The notes under the pieces were generated by a model, which did no database searches, had not been told where the DNA came from, and worked only from the letters and a program-made list of their open reading frames with translations. Positions 55,876 through 64,000 of a stretch of 64,000 nt of DNA are shown piece after piece. Position numbers and translations under genes: made by a program. This stretch comes from CBDCVA01 sp965222935 [NCBI: Candidatus Latescibacterota bacterium]. Its GTDB lineage: Bacteria > Latescibacterota > CBDCVA01. The DNA lies in assembly GCA_965222935.1 (NCBI GenBank), contig CBDCVA010000001.1, positions 496,001-560,000 of the forward strand, read 5' to 3'. Within the stretch, counting starts at the first letter, position 1, and each line of letters starts with the position of its first letter.

Positions 55876-57753
55876 TCAGCCTTCGGCACGCCACCCGCGC
55901 CAGCAAGCGTACTCGCCCCAAAAAGCGAGGGCCCTCGGCCGTACGTCCTCCCGATCGAGGACGAAGCGTGCGGCGCGCTCGATGGCGGATGACAGTCCAC
56001 CTCCTAACGCGCGGTCGGCGGGGATCAATCCATCCAGTCCGTCGAGCGATGGGGCTGAGGCCGCGCCGGTATGTCGTCGCGTAAATGCTCCACCCGGTCG
56101 CTGGCAGCGCAAGAGGTGATTGATGGCGCGCACAACACAGCGGCGGACCTCTCGGCGGCGCGGGTGATCCTCCGGGGTGGCCTCCACCAGCGCCGCAAGA
56201 CCACGCACCAGCGCCGCGTGATGGTGAAGCTGATCGCTCCAGCCGGACCAGGAGCCATCCAAAAGCTGGTTGGGCGCGACGCTGCGGTCGAAATGGACCA
56301 GGGCTATCTCTAGCGGATCGGTTTGGCCGGTCGTGACGGCATGCTCGGCCAGATGCCCGATGGCCCAAGCCGTCTCACTCACGTCAGCGCCCAGGGCACG
56401 GGTGCTATACGCCGCCACCTCACGCTCGGATGCGGCTAAAAGCCCCTCGTCGGGGTGATAGCGATGGAGCGTCAGGAGCGCCGCACAGGTCCGCCCGATC
56501 ATGCAGTTGCCGCCACTTATGGGCAACTCGCGCAGGAAGAGATCGGCGCCTTCCCGTGCGCGCTCCAGATAGACGGGATCGGCCTCCAGGTGGTGGTACG
56601 CGAGGGCGTACAGCCGGATGCGGTCGGATGTCTGCTGGGCCTCCACATCGTCACCGTCCCAGCCTCCATCCCCTCTGTACAGCGCTTCGGACCGTTCGTG
56701 TTCGCGCCTGACCCGCGCGGCCACCTCGTCGCGCGTGGGGGTTTCAACGGCGAGGCCATCGGAGAGCGCTGCCCGGTCCGCGGCGACGTACGCGATGGCC
56801 ACTTCGATGGGACCGAAGGGGCCGTGACGTTGGGCGGACGCAGCGTCCTCCTCGGGGATGACGCGCAAGAGATGATCGCCCTCGGGAAGGGTAAATTGCG
56901 TGGTCGTGGCGATGTCGGTGGTGCGGCCGCGGCGTGCTGGGTTGCCCAGCGGCTCACCGTTGAGCGTCAGGTCATACGGATAGCTCTCGGGCGAGGCGGC
57001 GCCCTCAGGGTAAACCAGAATGCGCCCGCGCTCGAGGCCTTCCCACCACTCCATGTCCACTTTCCGGGGCCGCGTGCCAGGAGGGACCCGTTCGCCGAAG
57101 GTCACGTGGCCGAAGCGACTGACCACCGGCCGCCGGATGCAGGGTGCGGCCCAGGCGGTGTACTCGCCGGTGACGCCGTCCATGCGGTCGAAATTGATGC
57201 CCCACACATGGGCGCCCCCGTCTGGTTCACCACCCGGTGCCTCGAACCTGATGCGGAAGGCAACCCACCAGCCATCGTCGCGCCGCTTCTCCAGGACGTC
57301 CCAATCGGCTTCGGGGGCCTCGATGGGCGATGCTTCGGCGAGAGGATTCACCTCCGCCGTGTCGCGGAGGGCCCGCTTGCTTCCCGGCGCGATCCACTTG
57401 AAGGCGACGAAGTGCTCATGATCGTGCGCGAGATCGAAGTAGGCGCCCACCCATTCGGGGCCTTTGGGTCCGGGGCGTACCAAAGCCGGCGGCGGTAGGG
57501 CGTGAAAGACGACGTAGAGCGAATCTTCGTCGCGGGCGAGAGCGACATCGGTCTGGGCTAGCGGATAGGGCCGGTAGGGCTCGGGCGTGGCGTCGTCACC
57601 ACCGTCTTCGGGATAGCACAAGACGAAATCGCTCGTCCACGCAAAGTTCACCAGTCTTCCCGGCTCCAGGATGCGTTCCCACCCGAAGCTTTCACTCACG
57701 CGCGGACACGCGGCGGAGCGCCTGGCGAAAAGTCGGAACCGGCGAACGTGCAT
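55876..57753 (-). CDS. Large protein with CBM9-like N-terminus and helical C-terminal domain
   Basis: 625 residues. The first 230 residues resemble a carbohydrate-binding family 9-like sandwich: TDVALARDEDSLYVVFHA, DDGWWVAFRIRFEAP and AHVWGINFDRMDG. Residues about 360-620 are helix-rich, resembling an alpha/alpha-toroid of glycan-processing proteins (AYHHLEADPVYLERAREG, ETAWAIGHLAEHA). No signal peptide is seen. It might bind or break down a glycan; the catalytic residues are not evident. A strong hairpin stands 20 bases upstream of the start. Confidence 0.6.
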   Translation of the reverse strand: MHVRRFRLFARRSAACPRVSESFGWERILEPGRLVNFAWTSDFVLCYPEDGGDDATPEPYRPYPLAQTDVALARDEDSLYVVFHALPPPALVRPGPKGPEWVGAYFDLAHDHEHFVAFKWIAPGSKRALRDTAEVNPLAEASPIEAPEADWDVLEKRRDDGWWVAFRIRFEAPGGEPDGGAHVWGINFDRMDGVTGEYTAWAAPCIRRPVVSRFGHVTFGERVPPGTRPRKVDMEWWEGLERGRILVYPEGAASPESYPYDLTLNGEPLGNPARRGRTTDIATTTQFTLPEGDHLLRVIPEEDAASAQRHGPFGPIEVAIAYVAADRAALSDGLAVETPTRDEVAARVRREHERSEALYRGDGGWDGDDVEAQQTSDRIRLYALAYHHLEADPVYLERAREGADLFLRELPISGGNCMIGRTCAALLTLHRYHPDEGLLAASEREVAAYSTRALGADVSETAWAIGHLAEHAVTTGQTDPLEIALVHFDRSVAPNQLLDGSWSGWSDQLHHHAALVRGLAALVEATPEDHPRRREVRRCVVRAINHLLRCQRPGGAFTRRHTGAASAPSLDGLDGLIPADRALGGGLSSAIERAARFVLDREDVRPRALAFWGEYACWRGWRAEG

Positions 57754-57773
57754 GGCCTAGCGGCTACGGTGTC

Positions 57774-57807
57774 GCTCACCGACCAGCAACCACGCTGGTC
57801 GGTGAGC
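57774..57807 (-). terminator. Perfect 14-bp hairpin upstream of the CBM9-like gene
   Basis: GCTCACCGACCAGC and GCTGGTCGGTGAGC enclose a 6-base loop. No T-tract follows on either strand. On the minus strand it lies 141 bases after the YggX-like gene and 20 bases before the CBM9-like start. It could be a factor-dependent terminator, an attenuator or a protein-binding site. Confidence 0.5.
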
Positions 57808-57947
57808 ACACGAATGACCTTCCCGACTGGCCGCCTGTTGAGAGGGTCCAGGATTTCTCACGAGCATCGGGTGGCTTGGCGACAGAAGTGTCGTCCGTGG
57901 TGATCGCCCTGGGTCGATGGGAGCCCATCGCACGGTTGGTGCTGGCT

Positions 57948-58220
57948 TTAGCGGGGATCGGGCCTCTTCTCGAATTCAACGTCCCCTCCGCTCTCGAGAC
58001 CCAGGAACTCTCGCATGTGCTGCTTGAGGATGTCCATGGACTGTGGGTCGGTGGGGTTCAGGCGAAACTCGTTAATCACCATGATCTGCATCTTCAACCA
58101 TTCCTGCCAGCAATTCTGGCAGATCTTCTCCTTGAGCTCGTCGCCGGTCGCGTCGCGGAAGGGCACCTTTTCGACCGCGGGGCCAGTCATACCACAACGT
58201 ACGCACGTGATCTCGGGCAT
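57948..58220 (-). CDS. Fe(2+)-trafficking (YggX-like) protein with N-terminal zinc-knuckle cysteines
   Basis: 90 residues. The region GDELKEKICQNCWQEWLKMQ, then IMVINEFRLNPTDPQSMDIL and KQHMREFLGL, matches the YggX family core (AWxxWxxxQTMLINExxLN). The extra N-terminus has CVRC, and CQNC follows in the middle, giving a CxxC pair set that may bind zinc or iron. This arrangement is known in some non-enteric members. It protects iron-sulfur proteins from oxidation. Single gene between convergent and tandem neighbours. Confidence 0.78.
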   Translation of the reverse strand: MPEITCVRCGMTGPAVEKVPFRDATGDELKEKICQNCWQEWLKMQIMVINEFRLNPTDPQSMDILKQHMREFLGLESGGDVEFEKRPDPR

Positions 58221-58326
58221 CGGTTATCCACCTCTCTCTTCGCTCGGCTACGCGTTGGGTGCATGCCCTCACCACCGGTAGGGTAGAGCGGGGTTGGTCG
58301 CGGCGCAAGTAAAAGTCACGCCAAGA

Positions 58327-59346
58327 TTAGAGCCATCGCTTGAGGAAAGGCCAGGCGCGGCGGCCTGAGAAGACATGCTCTCCACGGAAGATGTGCCAGC
58401 CCAGCCGGTCTTCGGCTCCGAAGACCCGGTAGACTTCCCTCAGCCGATTCAGCGCTTCCCGCGTCGCCCGGACGGGGAAGATGGGATCACGCGTGCCCGA
58501 TTCGACGAAGACGGGCCGCGGCGCGATCAGGCCTGCGACGTCGGGCATCTCGGCGACCTGAAGCAGACCTGGGACGTAGTTGTCCATGCAATGTTTGAGG
58601 CTGAAAATGCTGTCAACAAAAAGGTTAAGGTAGCCGCTGATCATGGCGACTTTCAGCCGAGGCTCCAATGCCGATGCAAACAGCGTCGTCGTACCGCCAC
58701 CGCTGATCCCCATGATGCCGATGCGCTCAGGGTCCACTTCGGGGCGGGACTGAAGGTAATCCAGCGCGCGGATCGCGTCCCAGACGCGCCAGCCGATCAT
58801 CGTCTGACCCAACAACAGCGCTGCGCCTGAGGCTGGCTGACACGAGGAGCGGCCCTGCTCCCTGGAGGCCGGGTCGCGGCGTCGACCGAAGCCAAGCTGC
58901 TCGATGGCGAACGCCGCAAAGCCGTGGCTTGCAGCCTGCAACGCGAAGTCGTTCTGGTAACCGCCCCACGTTTTCCGCTGGCTCCCGTCCTCTTCTATAC
59001 CCACAATGTCGTCCGCGCCGCGACCGTGGCCCGGGCAGCAAAGGATGGCCGGTCCCGGCGCCTTGTAGTCATTCGGCAAGATGAACCAGCCTGTGACCGC
59101 CAGATGTGGCCTGCTCCAGAAGGTGACGCGCTCTCGGGTGTACGTAGGAAAGCGCGCGTAGCCCGTGATCACAGGGCGAAGGGGAACATGTTCGGGGAAA
59201 TCGCCGAGCAGCCGCACAAGCTCGGCGCCCAGCTTCTCCTGCCAGGCTCGGGCTTCCGAGAGTGCCGTCGCCCCGAAGCTCAAGCGGGGGCTGACCTCGT
59301 CATAGAGCGCGCGGCTGAAGATCAGGCTATCGAGTTGGGGACGCAC
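58327..59346 (-). CDS. Alpha/beta hydrolase (acetyl xylan esterase-like)
   Basis: 339 residues from GTG 59346, chosen because GGAGGAGG is 8 to 10 bases upstream; an earlier in-frame ATG at 59394 is less likely. The nucleophile elbow is GISGGG near residue 210, preceded by DPERIGIM, as in the Abhydrolase_7/acetyl xylan esterase group. CCPGHGRGADDIVG is the oxyanion-side loop. Asp and His of the triad probably lie in VESGTRDPIFPVR and HIFRGEHVFSG. No signal peptide. It likely de-esterifies a glycan-derived compound, in line with the CBM9-like neighbour. Confidence 0.78.
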   Translation of the reverse strand: MRPQLDSLIFSRALYDEVSPRLSFGATALSEARAWQEKLGAELVRLLGDFPEHVPLRPVITGYARFPTYTRERVTFWSRPHLAVTGWFILPNDYKAPGPAILCCPGHGRGADDIVGIEEDGSQRKTWGGYQNDFALQAASHGFAAFAIEQLGFGRRRDPASREQGRSSCQPASGAALLLGQTMIGWRVWDAIRALDYLQSRPEVDPERIGIMGISGGGTTTLFASALEPRLKVAMISGYLNLFVDSIFSLKHCMDNYVPGLLQVAEMPDVAGLIAPRPVFVESGTRDPIFPVRATREALNRLREVYRVFGAEDRLGWHIFRGEHVFSGRRAWPFLKRWL

Positions 59347-59375
59347 TATCGGTTCTCCTCCTCCGAGAGAGATCG

Positions 59376-60446
59376 CTACTTGTGCGCTCGCCATAAGAGC
59401 ACCAGGCCCAAAGCGGCAAAGACGATGTTTGGGAGCCAGGCCGCAAGTGCCGGCCCGAGCACATGATGCCAGCCCAGCGCTCGACTGATGTGGATGAGGG
59501 AGAGGAAGGCAAAGAAAACCCCGAAGGCGATCGTGATTCCGACGGCCTTGCCCGACGTGCTGCGGCCGCTGGCCAGGGGCGCTCCCACGAGCACGATGAT
59601 GACGTTGGCGATCGGGTAGGCGATCTTGAGTGCCAGGTCCACCAGCCAGCGGGTCGGGTCAGCGCCAATGCGCCGCAGATGCTCCACGTAGGCCCGGAGC
59701 TCGAAGTAGCCCATCTCATTGGGCCGACGCTTGGCGTGGCTGAAATCGTCCGGTCCCAGGCCCAGGTCAACGGGTCCCCGTTGGTCGAAGGGCTCCAGCC
59801 GTTCCACCTCGGTGCCGAAAGTACGGACGCTGCCGCTGAAGAGCCACCAGCCGGTCTCTCCCCAATGCATGGCGTCGGCGGTGACCTTCTCGACCAGCCG
59901 ATGTCCTGCGTAGTGGTCGATTGCGACGCGGCGAGCAATCTCGTCTGCGACGTCGTACTCGCCGACGTAGACGATCCGCCCCCCGCTTGCGCCCAGGTAG
60001 ACGTCGGCCTCGCGCACGCGACGATAATCACTTCGGCTGGTCTGGACGCGTGTGGAGCGGCGACGGACGCTGGATGCGGGCACGACGACCTCGCCGAAGA
60101 TGAGGGTGAACAGGCTCAAGAGCAATCCCGATCGGATGAGCGGCCAGAGAATGCGGTAGAGGCTGATGCCGGAGGCCTTCATCGCGACGAGCTCGTTGGT
60201 ACGTGCCAGGCTTCCCACGGTGAAGACGGCGGCTAAAAGCGCGGAAGCGGGAATGGTGACCACGACCGAGTAGGGCATCGAGTAGAGGTAGAAAAAGCCG
60301 ATGGCGCTTGCCGACATGCCGCGGTCAACGAGAGTGTCGAGCCGCTGGACGAGGTCGGTGAGCATGTAAATGCCCGCGAACCCGACCAGAAAGGCCGCGA
60401 ACCAGGCGAAGAAGCGGCGGATGAGATAACAGTCGAGGGTCTTCAC
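59376..60446 (-). CDS. lptG: LPS export ABC transporter permease LptG
   Basis: 356 residues of the YjgP/YjgQ family. The start is GTG 60446, overlapping the lptF stop by 4 bases; longer versions read through lptF in another frame. TM1 follows LDCYLIRRFFAWFAAFLVGF; the central periplasmic beta-jellyroll domain runs about residues 125-255, and three helices follow. It moves lipopolysaccharide from the inner membrane with LptF and LptB. It shows that the cell has an LPS-type outer membrane. Confidence 0.88.
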   Translation of the reverse strand: MKTLDCYLIRRFFAWFAAFLVGFAGIYMLTDLVQRLDTLVDRGMSASAIGFFYLYSMPYSVVVTIPASALLAAVFTVGSLARTNELVAMKASGISLYRILWPLIRSGLLLSLFTLIFGEVVVPASSVRRRSTRVQTSRSDYRRVREADVYLGASGGRIVYVGEYDVADEIARRVAIDHYAGHRLVEKVTADAMHWGETGWWLFSGSVRTFGTEVERLEPFDQRGPVDLGLGPDDFSHAKRRPNEMGYFELRAYVEHLRRIGADPTRWLVDLALKIAYPIANVIIVLVGAPLASGRSTSGKAVGITIAFGVFFAFLSLIHISRALGWHHVLGPALAAWLPNIVFAALGLVLLWRAHK

Positions 60447-61807
60447 CGGCGGCGAAGGCGGTCTGTGGCCCTGAGCGTAAGGGTGATCCCGATGAGCCCG
60501 ATGAGGATGTTGGGACCCCACATAGCGAGCCAGGGGGCTACGAGAAGACGATCGGCCAGATTCTCCCCGCCTTCCAGGCAGGCCCAGTAGAACAGGAAGA
60601 AGCCGATCGAGATGCCCACGCCGAGGCCGACACCACTGCGCCGCGCGGCCATCCCCAAAGGAGCGCCGATGAGAACGAAGACGAGGCATGCGAACGGGAT
60701 GGAGAATTTCTTTTGAATTTCGACCCTGTATTTGGCGGCCAGCCGGCGGTGGGCCTGGGCACGGTCGAGGTGGCGCTCGACGGCGCCCAGAGTCCGCTCC
60801 GTCTCCTCGAGGGGCGCCAGAGGCCGCCCCGCTGGTAGACCCTCGGTGATGGCCGGGGGAAGGCCGTAGTCGGCCCCAAGGCCGGTGGGCAGATAGCGGT
60901 TTAACAGTTGGCGGACGATGTCCGATGCCGCTTGCTTTTCGAGGTGTTCGGCCGCCTCGTAGCGCTGGACGCGGGACCACATCTGCGCGCTCGTCAGTTC
61001 GCGGTCACTGCGGTAGTGACTTGCCCCGACATCAAGTGCGCGCCCGGGGTCGGAAAGACGGATGACGTGGCGCTTGAAGGCGGTGCGCCGGTACTTGTCA
61101 GGGTAGTGTGGGTCTTGTTCGTGGATCTCGCCATCGAGGAGATCGAGGATCAGTTCCGTCCCGTCGGCCGACATCCGGAGTTTACCGCGGGCTGCGGGAA
61201 CGGTTACCGGATAGAGGGCGTCGCGTTCCTCGAAGATGGTAACGCCGGCGAGTTCGCCGCTATCGGGGTCTACGCGCTCGACGCGCATGACGTAGCCCGG
61301 CAGATCACTCACGAAAAGCCACTCTTTTTGGGTCAACGACAGCGCGGGCTTCAAGCGGTTGATGGCAGTGGTTAGCTCGCGGGCGCGGTGGTTTCCCTCG
61401 GGCAGCAGACGGTCGCTGAAGACGATGAGCACGGCCGTGAGGGCCACCGCGGAGAGCAGCACTGGGCGGACCAGGTCCCACAGGTCCGTGCCCGCTGCCC
61501 TGACGGCGATGATCTCGGCGTCGGCGCTCAGCCTGCCGAAGGCCATCAACGATGCCACTAGGACGGCCATGGGTGCCGCAAGCGCGATGATCCAGGCGTA
61601 GTTGAGCGCGAAAAGCTCAAGGATGACCCACGTTGGCACGGCTTTGCCCAGAATCTGATTGATCACCTGGGTGAGCAGGTCGGCGACTAGGACGAAGCTC
61701 ACCAGGCCGAAGGCCAGACAGAACGGCCGGATGTGTTCCCGCAGGACATAGACCTGGAGCGTACGTGAGGAGCGGCGGCCCAGTCGAGGCGTGATGAATG
61801 CACTCAT
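60443..61807 (-). CDS. lptF: LPS export ABC transporter permease LptF
   Basis: 454 residues. TM1 is LAFGLVSFVLVADLLTQVIN, and AAPMAVLVASLMAFGRLSAD and EIIAVRAAG form the coupling loop region. The jellyroll domain lies around 130-250. An insertion of about 100 residues between 255 and 355 is larger than in E. coli LptF (366 residues) and is charged, possibly helical. The family C-terminus (FSIPFACLVFVLIGAPLGM) is typical. It is the first gene of the lptFG pair; the ATP-binding LptB is not in the window. Confidence 0.87.
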   Translation of the reverse strand: MSAFITPRLGRRSSRTLQVYVLREHIRPFCLAFGLVSFVLVADLLTQVINQILGKAVPTWVILELFALNYAWIIALAAPMAVLVASLMAFGRLSADAEIIAVRAAGTDLWDLVRPVLLSAVALTAVLIVFSDRLLPEGNHRARELTTAINRLKPALSLTQKEWLFVSDLPGYVMRVERVDPDSGELAGVTIFEERDALYPVTVPAARGKLRMSADGTELILDLLDGEIHEQDPHYPDKYRRTAFKRHVIRLSDPGRALDVGASHYRSDRELTSAQMWSRVQRYEAAEHLEKQAASDIVRQLLNRYLPTGLGADYGLPPAITEGLPAGRPLAPLEETERTLGAVERHLDRAQAHRRLAAKYRVEIQKKFSIPFACLVFVLIGAPLGMAARRSGVGLGVGISIGFFLFYWACLEGGENLADRLLVAPWLAMWGPNILIGLIGITLTLRATDRLRRR

Positions 61808-62015
61808 GGGTTAGAGCCTGGTCCAAGCGTCGTGCGCGGTGAACGCCGCACTCCGCCAGATGGCCCCATCGCTGGCTCAGCCACGATGGGCCCCCTCTGC
61901 TCGCTGACCGCACATCCTCGTCTCATCAGCTAGACGCGCAGGGAGAGGTCGTCTGGACTCCTCGGACAAGGCGCAGCCCGGCAACAAAACCGCCTTCTGG
62001 CGCGTCTACTATCGC

Positions 62016-64000
62016 GTGCCAGTCGCCTCGAGAGACCTTCGGTCCCCGTCCCGTCGGTGCTTAGCTCCTCGATGGGTGGTGGCCTCGGCTCTGATCGCTG
62101 CCGTGGCCGCCGCCACCGAGCATGGTCGGGCCGAGCCCCGGTTCGTCGGCCCTCGGACCTGGATGACCGGAACGGCTCTGGTGGACGATCCCGCATCGGC
62201 TACATGGACGCTCGGTCGTCTGCGCGGAGGTGGCCCGGGCACACCGCTGCTTCGGAGGGATGTGACGTTCTTGCCCGAGCGCGGAACGGCCACGGTCACC
62301 CGGATGTGGGGCACGGTGCCCCTCGGCTGGCCCCTCGAGGTAGGCCTGCACAAGATAGCCCAGGCTCGCATTCGGAGCCACACTGAGGCCATCTGGCGGG
62401 CGAAACATACCCCCGGTCAAGCCTCCGCGTCGGTGGCCAAGCGTGCCCCCATGGGGAGCGGAACAGGTCCTAGCGGCGTCACGTTCGACATCCCTGTAAA
62501 GTTCCCGAAACTGTTCAGCAAGGCCCTCGGCGAGGGGACCTCTCTCTCCTTCAGCGGCTCTCAACGAGTCGACTTCAGCGGCACTAGCCAGTGGACGGAA
62601 GGCGAGGTCCAAACTGCGACCAACCGGCCTTCGAAGTTCCCCTCCCTGGAGATGAAGCAGCAGAGTCGGTTCACCATCGAGGGGAAGGTCGGCGAGAAGA
62701 TCTCGGTGCGGATGGACCAGGACTCCGAACGGCTCCAAGATATAGAGAATAACATCAAGATCCGCTACGATGGCAAAGAGGATGAGATTATCCAGGAAAT
62801 CGACCTGGGCAACACCGGGCTGAACCTGCCGGGCACGCAGTTTGTCGGCTTCAGCGCCCAGCATAAGGGGCTGTTTGGGGCCCGCGCCAAGGGAAAGTTT
62901 GGGGGACTGGATTGGACGGTGATCGCCAGCCAAGACAAGACATCGGGTCAGCGCAAGACCTTCCGGGGATTGGCCGAGGAAAGCGCGAACAAGGTCCGCG
63001 ACTCCGATTTCAGGCAGAACACCTACTTCTTCCTGGACCAGGTCTACCGCGAGCGATACCGCGAGTTCTACGAGGACTTCCGGCGCGACCCCACCAGCGT
63101 GAACCGCTACACCCGCGCCGACAGCATCGTCTCGATCGAGCTCTATCTGGACGATGCCAACCTCGCTAACAACAGCCACGCGGAGACCCAGGCGAGCTCC
63201 GGATGGGCGCAGTTCGACGACTCCCAGAATAAGGATGTCGACCTCGACGCCACGGGCGCCGCAGAACAGGGCAACTTCCACAGACTCGAACCCGAGACGT
63301 ACTTTGTGAATCCTGCCTTGGGCTACGTCAGACTCGATCGCCCGCTTCCCGACCAGCATGTCTTGGCCGTCGTTTACGAGACGTGGGACGGCCGCCGATT
63401 CGGGGATCTGACGCAGGGTCTGGACGGCGAGCCCGATCAGATTAGCCTCAAGCTCATCAAGCCCAAGAGCCAGCGCAAGACCTTCCCGACCTGGGACTAC
63501 ATGTGGAAGAACGTTTACGACTTGGGCGCGCGCGAGATCACGCCCGAAGGCTTCAGCGTGAGCATCTTCCGGGAGCCGGCGGGTTCCGAGCCCCAGGACA
63601 CGCAAGAGGGTGTCTCCTATCTGCGCCGTCTGGGCCTGGACAACCACGATCAGCTTGGCAGCCTTGTTCCCGACAATATCGTGGACCTGGATCCGCCGCT
63701 CGTGAACCTGGAGAGCGGGGAGTTGTTCCTCCCGTTCCTGGAGCCTTTCAGGGAGGCTGACATCACGCCCCAGGTGCCCGAGATTTACGACACCCACGAT
63801 TTCAACATCAAGCGCGAGGCGAGCGAGTACTTCATCGAGATCAAGACCGCCAGCCAGCAGACGCGATTCAACCTCGGCCAGCTAGGGATCATCAAGGGCT
63901 CGGAGGTCGTCACGGTCAATGGCAAGAGACTGACGGCGGGCAGCGACTATTCCATCAACTACGAAACGGGCGAGGTGAGCTTCTTCAACGACGAGGTCTT
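62016..64000 (+). CDS. sprA: SprA-like outer-membrane translocon of type IX secretion, 3'-truncated by the window
   Basis: The frame is open to the window end, giving at least 660 residues of a protein usually over 2000 long. SprA N-terminal motifs are seen: GLNLPGTQFVGFSAQHKGLF, AKGKFGGLDWTVIASQDKTS, FFLDQVYRERYREFYEDF, NLGQLGIIKGSEVVTVNGKR and YETGEVSFFNDEV. SprA forms the 36-strand barrel that exports type IX substrates. The start is uncertain: GTG 62016 gives an Arg-rich n-region and the hydrophobic stretch VVASALIAAVAAA; GTG 62076 is an alternative. No good ribosome-binding site is seen. It diverges from lptF across 208 bases. Confidence 0.82.
   Translation, partial: MPVASRDLRSPSRRCLAPRWVVASALIAAVAAATEHGRAEPRFVGPRTWMTGTALVDDPASATWTLGRLRGGGPGTPLLRRDVTFLPERGTATVTRMWGTVPLGWPLEVGLHKIAQARIRSHTEAIWRAKHTPGQASASVAKRAPMGSGTGPSGVTFDIPVKFPKLFSKALGEGTSLSFSGSQRVDFSGTSQWTEGEVQTATNRPSKFPSLEMKQQSRFTIEGKVGEKISVRMDQDSERLQDIENNIKIRYDGKEDEIIQEIDLGNTGLNLPGTQFVGFSAQHKGLFGARAKGKFGGLDWTVIASQDKTSGQRKTFRGLAEESANKVRDSDFRQNTYFFLDQVYRERYREFYEDFRRDPTSVNRYTRADSIVSIELYLDDANLANNSHAETQASSGWAQFDDSQNKDVDLDATGAAEQGNFHRLEPETYFVNPALGYVRLDRPLPDQHVLAVVYETWDGRRFGDLTQGLDGEPDQISLKLIKPKSQRKTFPTWDYMWKNVYDLGAREITPEGFSVSIFREPAGSEPQDTQEGVSYLRRLGLDNHDQLGSLVPDNIVDLDPPLVNLESGELFLPFLEPFREADITPQVPEIYDTHDFNIKREASEYFIEIKTASQQTRFNLGQLGIIKGSEVVTVNGKRLTAGSDYSINYETGEVSFFNDEV

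Noticed and set aside
62061-63797. A 578-residue open frame on the minus strand
   Set aside because: It is antisense to the SprA frame, which has clear family motifs. The minus-strand protein has low-complexity Leu/Val/Arg composition and no motif.

Overview
The window reads as one contig of a GC-rich, Gram-negative, uncultured bacterium, most likely of the FCB superphylum and perhaps Latescibacterota-like. The taxonomic hint is inference from gene content: a SprA-type type IX secretion translocon subunit at the right edge, LptF/LptG, several outer-membrane barrels, a phytanoyl-CoA dioxygenase, TIM-barrel and dehydrogenase genes of sugar metabolism, and a complete 14-subunit NADH dehydrogenase. 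I see no rRNA, tRNA, CRISPR array or intact insertion sequence.

Layout. 1-8 kb: catabolic and transport genes (truncated epimerase, GHL10-like glycoside hydrolase, lactonase, PhyH dioxygenase, HAD hydrolase, DAACS symporter, cytidylate-kinase-like protein). 8.5-23.7 kb: one nuo operon, nuoABCD-[NhaD-type antiporter]-nuoEFGHIJKLMN, with mostly overlapping or tightly spaced genes. 23.9-26.7 kb: an SDR, a frameshifted PfkB kinase and a CsgG-like lipoprotein. 26.9-30.9 kb: hom, an apgM-like candidate homoserine kinase and lysC (aspartate-family amino acids). 31-34.6 kb: a HTH/zinc-ribbon protein, a hicB-hicA pair and two lipoproteins. 34.8-43.3 kb: a nitrogen-assimilation island. 43.4-62 kb: a bifunctional FBP aldolase/phosphatase, a lipoprotein/barrel pair, an SDR and a sugar-phosphate isomerase, an MsbA-like exporter, a methyltransferase, a rhodanese with a UGA-containing peroxiredoxin, a CBM9-like protein, a YggX-like protein, an esterase and lptFG. 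62-64 kb: the start of sprA.

The nitrogen island is the best-organised regulatory unit. Two near-consensus sigma-54 promoters (TGGCAT-N5-TTGCT) diverge from a 560-bp spacer. One points to a BBP2-type porin; the other points to torF-glnK-glnA-amt-amt and a gene of unknown function. Dyads resembling NtrC enhancer sites lie between them. This suggests that nitrogen limitation controls two outer-membrane proteins together with ammonium uptake and assimilation. A decayed 3' end of a second glnA lies in front of the second amt, showing that the glnA-amt unit was once duplicated.

The finding most easily missed is a 1-Cys-type peroxiredoxin at 54309-54902 (minus). An in-frame UGA stands exactly at the peroxidatic cysteine position, the frame stays open after it, and a bSECIS-like hairpin follows. 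It is probably a selenoprotein that standard gene callers would split. Several gene remnants (DAACS symporter, glnA, MBL-fold hydrolase, possibly DprA) show that this genome carries recent duplications and decay.
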